DNA of 64,000 bases from JBBSUQ01 sp964389755 (GTDB lineage Bacteria; Bacteroidota; Bacteroidia; Flavobacteriales_D; Crocinitomicaceae), in the NCBI GenBank assembly GCA_964389755.1, contig CAYMEW010000014.1:1-64000 (forward strand), written 5' to 3'. Both the position numbers and the translations under genes were made by a program. Position 1 is the stretch's first letter. Every line of letters begins with the position of its first letter. This document shows positions 55,799 to 63,677 of the stretch, piece by piece. The notes below the pieces were generated by a model, which saw only the letters and a list, made by a program, of their open reading frames with translations, did no database searches and was not told the origin of the DNA.

Positions 55799-57742
55799 CT
55801 ATTTGGAAAGTATGTACAGGCTGTTTACCAGGTCGAGGATGTATTTTCCGGTATTCTCGTATTCTCCGTCGAACTGGTAGGTCAGCGCAAACTTGGTTTG
55901 TGTGCCGGTCGTTTTGCTCGATGTCAGTTCCATGGTTCCGGCATCCTCCTTGAGCTGCTCCACAACTGCCTGTTGCTTTTGATTAAACACTTCTTTGGGC
56001 AAACGCTCGATGGCACTTCCCCAGTCCACGTAGGCATAAACGAAACCACCTTTGCGGGCCTTGCGGAATTTTTTCTTCGAGATCTTTTGTGAACCGTAAC
56101 CGGAAGTGTTCCTGTGCACGAGGTCCTCATCGTTTGTCAGGACGAATAAACCGTCCCGGTTGATGATGTAAAGCGGAACGGCATCCAGGAATCCCTTGTC
56201 GATCTTCCATACGTCACCTTCCTTCGAAATTTTGCGGGTCACCTTTTGGAGGTAGTTGAGCACCTTTTCCGGGATATCGTTGCGGCCGGTCGAAAAACCG
56301 AAGGTAAATACCGGGATCTCCTCTTCGGCGGTAACAGTCTCTTCGGTATATTCGAAGGTTTCCTCGTCGTAAGAATAGCGGATACGTTCCACCATCACCT
56401 TTTTCACGCCGTTAAAACTGCCGAACATGCTTCCTTTATAGGTATCAAAGATCGCGTCTTTGTTCAGGAACTCGTCGATCAGCTCGATGGTGAGCACACT
56501 GCTTGCAACCCGTGGATTCTGCTCTTCTTTCAGGATCGGCATAATCACGTCGAAAGCCTGTTCGTAGGCTTCGCGCAGGTTCACGTTGTAAGAGAAATAG
56601 GCCGGGCTGTTTTCCGGGATATAATTGAGGATCTTTTTATCGAATTTGGAATCGGTCAGCTTTTTATAAATACTTCCGAGCGCTTCGCCGTAATTGGCTT
56701 CGAAAAGCAGGTCGATTGAGCTTTCGTTGATCTTCAGGTCCCCGAGAATAACGTTTCCGGTGTAAAGTTCCTCGATACGTCCGTAAAGGCTTGGGAACAT
56801 CGTCTGGAAATACCAGAATCCCTGTTCTTTCTGGAAATTTCGGGAATTGTCCATGTAAAAGATCCCTTCCGAGTCGTGACCAAGTTGCCGGGCGAAACGT
56901 GTGTCAGCCTTTTTAAGGTTGATCCCTTCCATAAAAAGTTCTGTGCAAATGCGGTCTAGGAACTTTTGCTGAAGTGAATAAGACACGGAATCGCTCAGTT
57001 CCGAATAGTTTTTTTGTCCCGGGTCGCTTTCGGCAACCGGGAAATCCAGGGTGTCCTCTTCCACATCGTCTTCCAGGATTGCGTCTACATTCTCTTCGTC
57101 GAACACGGTTCCGGATGATTGAGGTTCGGGTACTTCTTCGTAATAAATTTCCTCTTCGGGCGGGGGAGGAGCGGATTCGTCGTACTCGTATTCACCCTCG
57201 TAGTTGTATTCGTCCTGGTAATACTTCATCCAGGGATAGCCGTTTCCGCGGGCATACCAGATCGAGTCGGTGATCTCTTCGACGAGTTCGTAATTCGGAT
57301 CCACGCGCAACAGGATACCTACATTTCCGGCGATGACAAGGTGATTAAAATACGAGGAATAAAATTCCACGCCGGGATAGGGACTTTCGACGCGGTCGAA
57401 ATCGTCAAACACGGTAAAAAGCAGGTTTTTATCCGTAATACCGAATGAGAAGCCGGAAACCTCGAAATCTTTTCCTTTTCCGTAATAAATATTCAGTTTC
57501 TGATCAAAGTCAATTCCGCTGTCTTTCAGTGTTTTTCCGGAAGTGGAACCATCGAAGAGCTCCTGCTGCACTTCTTCCATAAACTCGTATTTGACGAGTT
57601 CGTCCATCGGGATCTTTTGGAGAAGTGTAAAGTTATTGATCGAAAAAACGGTAACGGCATCGCGCGGAATGTAATCTTCCGAAGTTTGAGCCAGTGAACC
57701 GGCGGCGAGGCCGAGAAAAAGAAAGGTAATGAATTGCTTCAT
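55799..57742 (-). CDS. DUF4836-like secreted protein, paralogue of 54472
   Basis: A 647-residue protein with a signal peptide (MKQFITFLFLGLAAGSLAQ). It has a strand-rich fold (DAVTVFSINNFTLLQKIP, FSFGITDKNLLFTVFDDF, LKINESSIDLLFEANYG). A very acidic linker of about 60 residues (about 183-245; EGEYEYDESAPPPPEEEI, then DDVEEDTLDF) separates the halves. No T9SS domain, lipobox or barrel end is visible, so it is probably periplasmic or held by a partner. It is the first gene of the operon with 54472. Resembles DUF4836 proteins of Bacteroidota, a weak match. Confidence 0.72.
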   Translation of the reverse strand: MKQFITFLFLGLAAGSLAQTSEDYIPRDAVTVFSINNFTLLQKIPMDELVKYEFMEEVQQELFDGSTSGKTLKDSGIDFDQKLNIYYGKGKDFEVSGFSFGITDKNLLFTVFDDFDRVESPYPGVEFYSSYFNHLVIAGNVGILLRVDPNYELVEEITDSIWYARGNGYPWMKYYQDEYNYEGEYEYDESAPPPPEEEIYYEEVPEPQSSGTVFDEENVDAILEDDVEEDTLDFPVAESDPGQKNYSELSDSVSYSLQQKFLDRICTELFMEGINLKKADTRFARQLGHDSEGIFYMDNSRNFQKEQGFWYFQTMFPSLYGRIEELYTGNVILGDLKINESSIDLLFEANYGEALGSIYKKLTDSKFDKKILNYIPENSPAYFSYNVNLREAYEQAFDVIMPILKEEQNPRVASSVLTIELIDEFLNKDAIFDTYKGSMFGSFNGVKKVMVERIRYSYDEETFEYTEETVTAEEEIPVFTFGFSTGRNDIPEKVLNYLQKVTRKISKEGDVWKIDKGFLDAVPLYIINRDGLFVLTNDEDLVHRNTSGYGSQKISKKKFRKARKGGFVYAYVDWGSAIERLPKEVFNQKQQAVVEQLKEDAGTMELTSSKTTGTQTKFALTYQFDGEYENTGKYILDLVNSLYILSK

Positions 57743-57762
57743 GGTCTTATGTCAAAGTTGAT

Positions 57763-57771
57763 GCAAATGTA
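57763..57771 (-). promoter_or_regulatory. -7 box of the DUF4836-like operon
   Basis: On the minus strand TACATTTGC matches TAnnTTTG and lies 20 bp before ATG 57742. It separates this operon from the lipoprotein gene at 57798. Confidence 0.5.
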
Positions 57772-57797
57772 CGAGAAAGTACGTTCATTTTAAACCT

Positions 57798-58469
57798 TCA
57801 CTTCGAATTGCTTAAGTAAATCGTATTTTCCAGTAAAGAGGGATTTTCGATCAGGGCGAAGATGTTTGTTTTCACCATGACGTTCATTTTATTGGCCGAA
57901 ATATTTGCCTGTTCATTTTCAGTTCGGTCCACGATTTTATCGAAGCGGGTGATGCACACATAAGAACCTTTTTTTAGCAGGTCGACGTCCTCCTGCTTCA
58001 GGTTGTTTTTCCGGTCGATCGAATATTCGGGAATGCTGCGGACGAGTTTGTTACCGGAAAGCGAGATCCAGTCCTGGTCAAGGTACTCCATCCGTGTATC
58101 CTTGCTTTCTTCGGCTATGATCTCCTTAACAGCATTCTGCAGGTCTGCAACGCTTTTGAAATCACATTCGAGCCGGAAGATGTAATCGTTGTAGTCCTGC
58201 CCGGTCTTTACATTGCTGATCCCGGGTTTGGACGCGAGTTTTTGTTCGATGGAATTGATCTTGGCACGAATTTCCTCGAGATCCGGCACACGACGTCCGT
58301 CAACACTGTCGAGCGCCAGGATCGAGTTGATGCGAATTTTACTGGCACTCAGGTTCACCGTGTAACGAAAAGTTCCGCTGCCATCCGAGTTGATGCGCAG
58401 ATCATCGATGATCTCAATACACGAACCGAAGAGGAAAAGCGGCAGGATACAGAAAAACAACCATTTCAT
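57798..58469 (-). CDS. Lipoprotein of unknown function
   Basis: A 223-residue lipoprotein from ATG 58469 (MKWLFFCILPLFLFGSC; acylated Cys near residue 17). An earlier in-frame start would place the signal internally. The mature part has strands and helices (INSDGSGTFRYTVNLSASKI, GISNVKTGQDYNDYIFRLECDF) and a long helix near the middle (about 70-130). No family recognised. A TAATTTTGT box abuts the start. Location is probably the inner or outer membrane surface. Confidence 0.75.
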   Translation of the reverse strand: MKWLFFCILPLFLFGSCIEIIDDLRINSDGSGTFRYTVNLSASKIRINSILALDSVDGRRVPDLEEIRAKINSIEQKLASKPGISNVKTGQDYNDYIFRLECDFKSVADLQNAVKEIIAEESKDTRMEYLDQDWISLSGNKLVRSIPEYSIDRKNNLKQEDVDLLKKGSYVCITRFDKIVDRTENEQANISANKMNVMVKTNIFALIENPSLLENTIYLSNSK

Positions 58470-58473
58470 ACAG

Positions 58474-58482
58474 ACAAAATTA
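58474..58482 (-). promoter_or_regulatory. -7 box abutting a lipoprotein start
   Basis: On the minus strand TAATTTTGT matches TAnnTTTG and ends 4 bp before ATG 58469, the same arrangement as at 48381-48389. Confidence 0.4.
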
Positions 58483-58576
58483 AGCAGAAAAGCGACTGAC
58501 AAAAATAATACCGTAAATCTTTTAACGTAGTTTGGCGGCGACCCTTGCCGGGCGTGGATAATTGCGTAAGTCTGCT

Positions 58577-58585
58577 TATATTTGC
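58577..58585 (+). promoter_or_regulatory. -7 box of the RidA operon
   Basis: TATATTTGC matches TAnnTTTG exactly and lies 10 bp before ATG 58596. It supports the shorter start over an in-frame start at 58545. Confidence 0.6.
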
Positions 58586-58595
58586 AGAAAAAAAG

Positions 58596-59030
58596 ATGAG
58601 TCAGCAGGAACGGATTTCTACGGACAAAGCACCCAAACCGGTCGGATTGTACCCGCATGCACGCCGCGTGGGAAATTTGCTCTTCCTTTCGGGAGTGGGG
58701 CCGCGCACAGCCGGTTCCGACGAAAGCGATTCTGCCGTTCCGGGATTAAAACTCGATAAGAACGGGAATTTCCTAGAATTTGACTTTGAGGCACAGTGCC
58801 GCAGTGTGTTCGATAACGTTCGCACAATTCTCGAAGCGTCGGGTTCGGGCTGGGATCAGTTGGTGGACGTTACGGTATTCCTGGTGGATATGAAGCGGGA
58901 TTTCCAGACCTACAACAGGATCTATGCCGAGTATTTCAAGGACAATTTGCCCTGTCGTACCACGGTGGAAATTAATTCGCTTCCCACTCCGATCGCTATC
59001 GAACTTAAATGCATCGCAACAATTAATTAA
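58596..59030 (+). CDS. RidA-family protein, 2-aminomuconate-deaminase-like
   Basis: A 144-residue RidA/YjgF-family protein, normal length. The start ATG 58596 (MSQQERISTDKAPKPVGLYPHA) follows a -7 box. The core (RVGNLLFLSGVGPR, SVFDNVRTILEASGSGWDQLVDVTVFL) and the ending PCRTTVEINSLPTPIAIELK fit the subgroup of 2-aminomuconate deaminases (AmnD/NbaF-like), which release ammonia in tryptophan and 2-nitrobenzoate breakdown, more than the general enamine deaminase RidA. The Arg of PCRTT is the usual active-site residue. First gene of a 3-gene operon. Family sure, substrate inferred. Confidence 0.85.
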   Translation: MSQQERISTDKAPKPVGLYPHARRVGNLLFLSGVGPRTAGSDESDSAVPGLKLDKNGNFLEFDFEAQCRSVFDNVRTILEASGSGWDQLVDVTVFLVDMKRDFQTYNRIYAEYFKDNLPCRTTVEINSLPTPIAIELKCIATIN

Positions 59031-59032
59031 TT

Positions 59033-59611
59033 ATGATCAGTTTTATTATTCGCACCCTGCTTACCGCAGGCTCCCTCTTTTTAACGGTTTACTTCTTTGC
59101 GACCGGTTCCTGGGGATGGGGTATCATGTTTATTTTCCTGACAGCTATTCTCGGGCTTTCATTCCTACGCAACGAACGCATGGTTTTAGCCATGAACCAG
59201 ATGCGTCTCGGAAATACCGATAAAGCGCGTTACCACATCAACAAGATCTCGCATCCGCAGTTGTATCCGCGTCGTCAACATGCCTACATCATTTTTCTCC
59301 AGGCGGTGATGAATACCCAGGAGTATGGTTTTACGCGAACGGAACAAATGCTTCGCAAGGCCATCGGTATGGGATTGCGCACGGCACAGGATAACGCTGT
59401 GGCACGTATGCACCTCGCAAGTATCTGTGCTCAAACCGGTAAAAAGCAGGAAGCACTTACACTGCTGGCCGATGCTAAAAAAATGGACAAGAACGGCATG
59501 CTCAAAGAGCAGATCAACATGTTGCAAAAACAACTGACGATGGCCCCGTCCAAAAACCAGATGCGCATGGCACAAATGATGGGTGGACGTAAAAAAATGC
59601 CGCGTCGTTAA
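59033..59611 (+). CDS. Small membrane protein with TPR-like domain
   Basis: A 192-residue protein. Two hydrophobic helices at the N-terminus (about 3-45; MISFIIRTLLTAGSLFLTVYF, WGIMFIFLTAILGLSFL) anchor it in the inner membrane. TPR-like helices follow (about 50-170; ARYHINKISHPQLYPRRQHAY, AVARMHLASICAQTGKKQEAL), and the tail is basic (GRKKMPRR). It starts 2 bp after the RidA gene and ends 2 bp before the methyltransferase, so it is in that operon. Function unknown. Confidence 0.78.
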   Translation: MISFIIRTLLTAGSLFLTVYFFATGSWGWGIMFIFLTAILGLSFLRNERMVLAMNQMRLGNTDKARYHINKISHPQLYPRRQHAYIIFLQAVMNTQEYGFTRTEQMLRKAIGMGLRTAQDNAVARMHLASICAQTGKKQEALTLLADAKKMDKNGMLKEQINMLQKQLTMAPSKNQMRMAQMMGGRKKMPRR

Positions 59612-59613
59612 AT

Positions 59614-60468
59614 ATGAGCGAACTCCGCCTGTACGCCGAACCCTGGAACGATTACGAACTGATCGACGCCGGCGGCGGTAAAAAACTTGAGCGCTGGGGG
59701 GATGTGATCACCATCCGGCCGGAAGTGCAGGCTTATTTCAAATCGGGAAAGCCTTTCCAGGAATGGTACGAACTGGCTCACTGGGAATTTTCTGAAAAAA
59801 AGAATGGCTCCGGAAGCTGGCACAGAACGGCTAAAAACGCACCTGAACGTTGGGACATAGGCTACAAGCGTTTGCGCTTTGAACTTGAACCCGGGCGTTT
59901 TAAGCACGTCGGACTCTTTCCGGAACAGGTTGCGAACTGGGAATTCATTAGTAAACAGCTCGCTCCGGAAGAACGTTTCCTGAATTTATTTGCATACACG
60001 GGCGCAGCTTCGCTTGTGGCACGAAATACAGGCGCCGAAACGCTGCACGTAGACTCAGTAAAACAGTTGATAACGCGAGCCCGGCATAATATGGAACTCA
60101 GTAGTCTGCTCAACATCAAATGGGTGCTGGAAGATGCGCTGAAATTCGCGCAGCGGGAACAGAAACGCGGAAATCGCTATAAAGGAATTATCATGGATCC
60201 ACCGGCCTGGGGAAGTGGAGCGAACGGTGAAAAATGGAAGCTCGAAGAGCAATTGCCTGTGTTGCTGCAAGCCGCCGCTGCGATATTGGATCCCGACGGT
60301 TTCCTGATCCTGAATACGTATTCACCGGCAGTAAGTCTTACCGACATTGCGACACTGGCAGACCGCTTTTTTGCAGGTCGCACGCGTACCTTGAATGAAC
60401 TATGGATGCGCTCGACTACGGGGAAAGAACTTTATTTTGGCAACCTGCTTCGCATTCACGCGAAATAG
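59614..60468 (+). CDS. RlmI-like class I methyltransferase
   Basis: A 284-residue SAM-dependent methyltransferase. The SAM-binding motif I is LNLFAYTGAASLVA (about 128-141), and MDPPAWG (about 193-199) is the catalytic motif of RlmI/RlmK-type 23S rRNA cytosine or guanine methyltransferases. The PUA RNA-binding domain is absent, so the substrate could be rRNA or something else. It is the last gene of the RidA-TPR operon (2-bp spacing). Family sure; substrate uncertain. Confidence 0.88.
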   Translation: MSELRLYAEPWNDYELIDAGGGKKLERWGDVITIRPEVQAYFKSGKPFQEWYELAHWEFSEKKNGSGSWHRTAKNAPERWDIGYKRLRFELEPGRFKHVGLFPEQVANWEFISKQLAPEERFLNLFAYTGAASLVARNTGAETLHVDSVKQLITRARHNMELSSLLNIKWVLEDALKFAQREQKRGNRYKGIIMDPPAWGSGANGEKWKLEEQLPVLLQAAAAILDPDGFLILNTYSPAVSLTDIATLADRFFAGRTRTLNELWMRSTTGKELYFGNLLRIHAK

Positions 60469-60473
60469 AGGTG

Positions 60474-60920
60474 TCAGGCAAATTCAAGTTCCCGGAACTT
60501 TTCCGTAACTACTTTACGTTCCTTTTCCGGATAATCTTCTAAAAACACCTGCAGACCTTTTTCCCGGGATGTTTCGATCACCACGCAGTGTTCTTTGAGT
60601 TCACTGATCCTGATCATCTCCAGCGGAATGTGTTTTCGTTCGATCCCGCGTGACTGGAAAGACAGCCTTTCGTTTTCAAATTGAATGAATGAACCTTTAA
60701 TCCGGCTGATTTTTCGCATATTCGAAAAAAACAGGATTGTTCCTGCCAAAACAAATGCAGTTTCATCGACGAAGTTAACGATGCTTTTATCCCCGATCGC
60801 CCGGAGGTCCGGAACCAGCAGGATGAGACCTGTAAATGCGAGTGAAGCAGCGAGGTATTTTCGGTTTTCGAGCTGTTGTTGCCGCTTTTTATTTGTAAAG
60901 AATATTTCTGCTGCGCTCAT
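60474..60920 (-). CDS. Small membrane protein, PH-like
   Basis: A 148-residue protein with two membrane helices (about 21-40 and 55-70; YLAASLAFTGLILLVP, FVLAGTILFF). A cytoplasmic beta-rich part follows (about 78-148; FIQFENERLSFQS, HCVVIETSREKGLQVFLEDY) that resembles bacterial PH-type domains. Its ATG overlaps the end of the MORN-repeat gene by 4 bp (ATGA), so it is translated together with it. Function unknown. Confidence 0.75.
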   Translation of the reverse strand: MSAAEIFFTNKKRQQQLENRKYLAASLAFTGLILLVPDLRAIGDKSIVNFVDETAFVLAGTILFFSNMRKISRIKGSFIQFENERLSFQSRGIERKHIPLEMIRISELKEHCVVIETSREKGLQVFLEDYPEKERKVVTEKFRELEFA

Positions 60921-61822
60921 TTGAATTCTTCCGTTTGTTCTTCGCTGATCTTTTCTCCGTCCCGATATTGAATTTCTGTGTAAGGCTTGCCTTCGGTCGT
61001 ATAATAAATCACCGTTCCGTTGCCATTTTCAAATGTGCCGAAATCGAGTGGTTCGCCCGTTTCCCTATAGCTGCCCGTAATCTGCATTAACTTGCCACCT
61101 TCGAAAACCCGCTCAATCCAGAGTTGTCCGCTTTTGTAGTAATAACGGTTAAGGCCATCTTCCGCATCCTGTTTGTAGGTTAATTCTTCTTTTAGTTGTC
61201 CGTTTGGATAATAACGCCGACAAAACCCGTTCAGGCTATCGTTCACGTATTGTTTAAGCATTTTAATTTTTCCGTCCGGGTAATAACCGATAAAATCGCC
61301 ACTTCGCTGGTTGCGGTCGTAAGTACGTGTTTCGCAAACCGCGCCATCGGGATAATAAATGGTCATTTTTCCATCGTATTTACCGTGGCGGTAGTTAACG
61401 CATGCAGCTTTGCTTCCGTCCGGATAGTAATACGTGCAACTGTCTTCACGAACGCCGTGAACATAACTGACTTCTTTGAACAGTATTTTTCTCCTGCTTT
61501 TATCTTCTACGAAATAGATTTTCCACGTTCCGTGTCGTTCATCGTTTTCATATAATCCTTCACCATACTGCAGGTAGTGCGCGGTTAATTCTTCCGGAGC
61601 CTCTGTTCCCTGAAGAAAAACCCGGTCAAAGGATACTTCGTAATCTTTCCAGAAACCGGTTTTTTCACCATTTTCAAATGCGCCTTTCGGTTTAAAATGA
61701 CGGTCTGCATACCCGCTTTCCATGCGGACTTGAAGAATGCTGTCCTTTACAATGACGTAATCTTGTGACCGGACGATAAGTGTGGCCAGGATACAGGCAA
61801 GCGCCAGAAACCAGTTTTTCAT
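60917..61822 (-). CDS. Secreted MORN_2-repeat protein
   Basis: A 301-residue protein with a signal peptide (MKNWFLALACILATLIVRSQ). At least eight MORN_2-type repeats (YYPDGSKAACVNYRHGKYDG, YYPDGKIKMLKQYVNDSLNG, YYPNGQLKEELTYKQ) cover about residues 40-290. Repeats of this type form beta-hairpin ladders and are common in Bacteroidota envelope proteins. Its end overlaps the next gene by 4 bp. A TATCTTAGA box lies 29 bp upstream of ATG 61822. Function unknown. Confidence 0.85.
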   Translation of the reverse strand: MKNWFLALACILATLIVRSQDYVIVKDSILQVRMESGYADRHFKPKGAFENGEKTGFWKDYEVSFDRVFLQGTEAPEELTAHYLQYGEGLYENDERHGTWKIYFVEDKSRRKILFKEVSYVHGVREDSCTYYYPDGSKAACVNYRHGKYDGKMTIYYPDGAVCETRTYDRNQRSGDFIGYYPDGKIKMLKQYVNDSLNGFCRRYYPNGQLKEELTYKQDAEDGLNRYYYKSGQLWIERVFEGGKLMQITGSYRETGEPLDFGTFENGNGTVIYYTTEGKPYTEIQYRDGEKISEEQTEEFK

Positions 61823-61900
61823 ATTGTGTTTCAGTTGATGGTTCTAAGATACTGTTTTTTTGAAAAAGGTTTCCGGAGGGTACGGAGAAGTAATTTCAGA

Positions 61901-62438
61901 CTATAAATCGAAATCCAGGAACCAGCCTTCTTCCGTTTTTGGATCGTACCAGAAATATCGAAAATAGATCCCGTCTTCATTCCGGCTATACGTATCAAGC
62001 GTTTCAAGCCGATCCGCATCCCACCAAGGATAGGGAGGAAAGAAACTGCTTACATCCATATGGTCTGTGTCTCGCACCAGTTCATTTTTTGTTTTGATCG
62101 CTTCGGCCGTGTGTGCATTGCAGTGAAAGGACAGGGCGTATTTGGCATCGATCCCCGATGCGTCGCCGGAGGCATAAATCCGCGTCACATCGTCGCTCAA
62201 AGGCACGCGAACAAGTTGTCTGAAATGCTCTTTATTATTTTCGGTATCCGCTTTATTCGGATCAAAAGTCGGGATGATTTCATTAATCCTTCGGCGCAGG
62301 CCGGCACGGGAACATTCGGCCATTTCTTCGGCTTTTCTAACGGTTTTGCTTCCCAGTTCACGGCCTTTTTTGCTTCACGCGTTCACAGGAAATGAAGAGT
62401 GCGAAGGCATAAAGGAGTACCTGAATCCGAATTGACAT
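61901..62438 (-). pseudogene. Lipoprotein interrupted by a one-base frameshift
   Basis: From ATG 62438 the frame encodes a lipoprotein signal (MSIRIQVLLYAFALFISC; Cys near residue 18) and then stops early, at the tract AAAAAA (62373-62378). With one A removed the frame continues as ERVKQKGRELGSKTVRKAEE and on through MAECSRAGLRRRINEIIPTF to the natural stop at 61901. Joined length is about 178 residues. The tail (WWDADRLETLDTYSRN, WYDPKTEEGWFLDFDL) does not match a known domain. Whether the extra A is a real mutation, slippage or a sequencing error cannot be told here. Confidence 0.65.
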
Positions 62439-62471
62439 GTTTAAAGTTAGGAAAATGTTGCAAAGACCAGT

Positions 62472-62498
62472 ATCCCGACCGCGCAATTTGATCGGGAT
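62472..62498. repeat. Short inverted repeat after the GH18 gene
   Basis: ATCCCGA/TCGGGAT (62472-62478 and 62492-62498) with a 13-nt loop, downstream of the GH18 stop. Without a T-tract it is only a weak terminator candidate. Confidence 0.35.
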
Positions 62499-62511
62499 CC
62501 GAAGTATACTA

Positions 62512-63591
62512 TCAGGGCTTGTAGTTCCAGTTTCCCGGACCGTACCAGGCATTTACAAGTGTGCACATCAACGCGGTGTTCCCGGATTCGCCGAAGGCAT
62601 AAACCATCACTCCGCCGTATCCGTTGTCTCGTAACCAGTCAACATCGGTAGCCGGGTTCATAGAAGGCTGACCATCCCAAAATCCAAGTGAAAGCGTATT
62701 TTTCGCCATTCCGGTATTTGCGTAGGGTGGCAGGCGCATGGCGGGAGAACCGCCGTAGGACATTTCCCAGCCATAAGTGAGTGTGTCTGCCAGCGTAATA
62801 CTATTCCAGCTGTTGGGTGGAAAGTATTGCAAATCGCTGAACAGTGCTTTGGAAATGATCTTTCCGGACATGCGTTTCTGCATGCAGGAAGTCACCATGA
62901 TGAGCGAAGCGGGAAGCTGTTTGTCCGGGTTGCTGTATTCATCGTCAATATCGATCCCGTCGAGTTTGTACTGTTGAACGGTTTCCTGTAGTTGGGCTGC
63001 AAAATTATCGGCACTTGTTTCGTCGCTGAAGTTGGACCAGCCCGCAGCGTCGTGATTTCCCAAAACCGTTAGTAGGACGGCAATACCTTTTTCCTGCAAT
63101 TCTTCGATCAGCGGGAACATTTCGGTCACGATCGGGTTGTTTCCGACCAGGAGTGCGCTACCGGACGGAACGGGTGTATTGGGAGCGAGCCTTTGTGCAC
63201 CTCCGGGAACTGAAACGTTCAGGTTGGCTGCAAAGATGCACACTACGTCCAGGGCAGCGCTTCCGTCGGCCAGGTAATAATCACCGGCAGACTTCATGAT
63301 CTCTGCAGAATTAACGTATGCGACCGTCATTCCGTCCCTGACGTAAGCATCGCATTGTGGAGCGGAACCGAACCAGGGTTCTCCGGAAAAGAAAACGGCA
63401 TCGCCCGGTTCAAAAGCACCGTGCTCAGCCAGGAACATGTATTCCCGGCAAAAAAAGAAAAAATGTACGCGCGGATCGCAAATGGCAATTCGCCGTGCCT
63501 GTTCCACGGAACAGTTGCTTTGTTTTCGAATGAATCCGGACCAGTCGGCGCCATCGTATTGGGCCACACGAGGTGTTTTTTTCCATGACAT
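62512..63591 (-). CDS. GH18 enzyme, endo-beta-N-acetylglucosaminidase-like, no signal peptide
   Basis: A 359-residue glycoside hydrolase of family 18. The catalytic motif DxxDxDxE is complete in YKLDGIDIDDEYSN (about residues 214-227), with the acid/base Glu. The sequence around it resembles Endo H-type endoglycosidases (LDGVDFDDEY) that cut the chitobiose core of glycoproteins, more than chitinases. Other strands fit the TIM barrel (AVLLTVLGNHDAAGW, TLTYGWEMSYGGSP, DNGYGGVMVYAFGESG). The ATG 63591 N-terminus (MSWKKTPRVAQYDG) has no signal peptide, unusual for such an enzyme. No operon partner. Family sure, substrate inferred. Confidence 0.85.
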   Translation of the reverse strand: MSWKKTPRVAQYDGADWSGFIRKQSNCSVEQARRIAICDPRVHFFFFCREYMFLAEHGAFEPGDAVFFSGEPWFGSAPQCDAYVRDGMTVAYVNSAEIMKSAGDYYLADGSAALDVVCIFAANLNVSVPGGAQRLAPNTPVPSGSALLVGNNPIVTEMFPLIEELQEKGIAVLLTVLGNHDAAGWSNFSDETSADNFAAQLQETVQQYKLDGIDIDDEYSNPDKQLPASLIMVTSCMQKRMSGKIISKALFSDLQYFPPNSWNSITLADTLTYGWEMSYGGSPAMRLPPYANTGMAKNTLSLGFWDGQPSMNPATDVDWLRDNGYGGVMVYAFGESGNTALMCTLVNAWYGPGNWNYKP

Positions 63592-63677
63592 AGTAATAGG
63601 TTTAAGTAAGTGCTTACTCTGTTAAACGGTTTTCGGCATTCCCGTAAAACCAAATATAATTAAAAACTAGAACTAAT

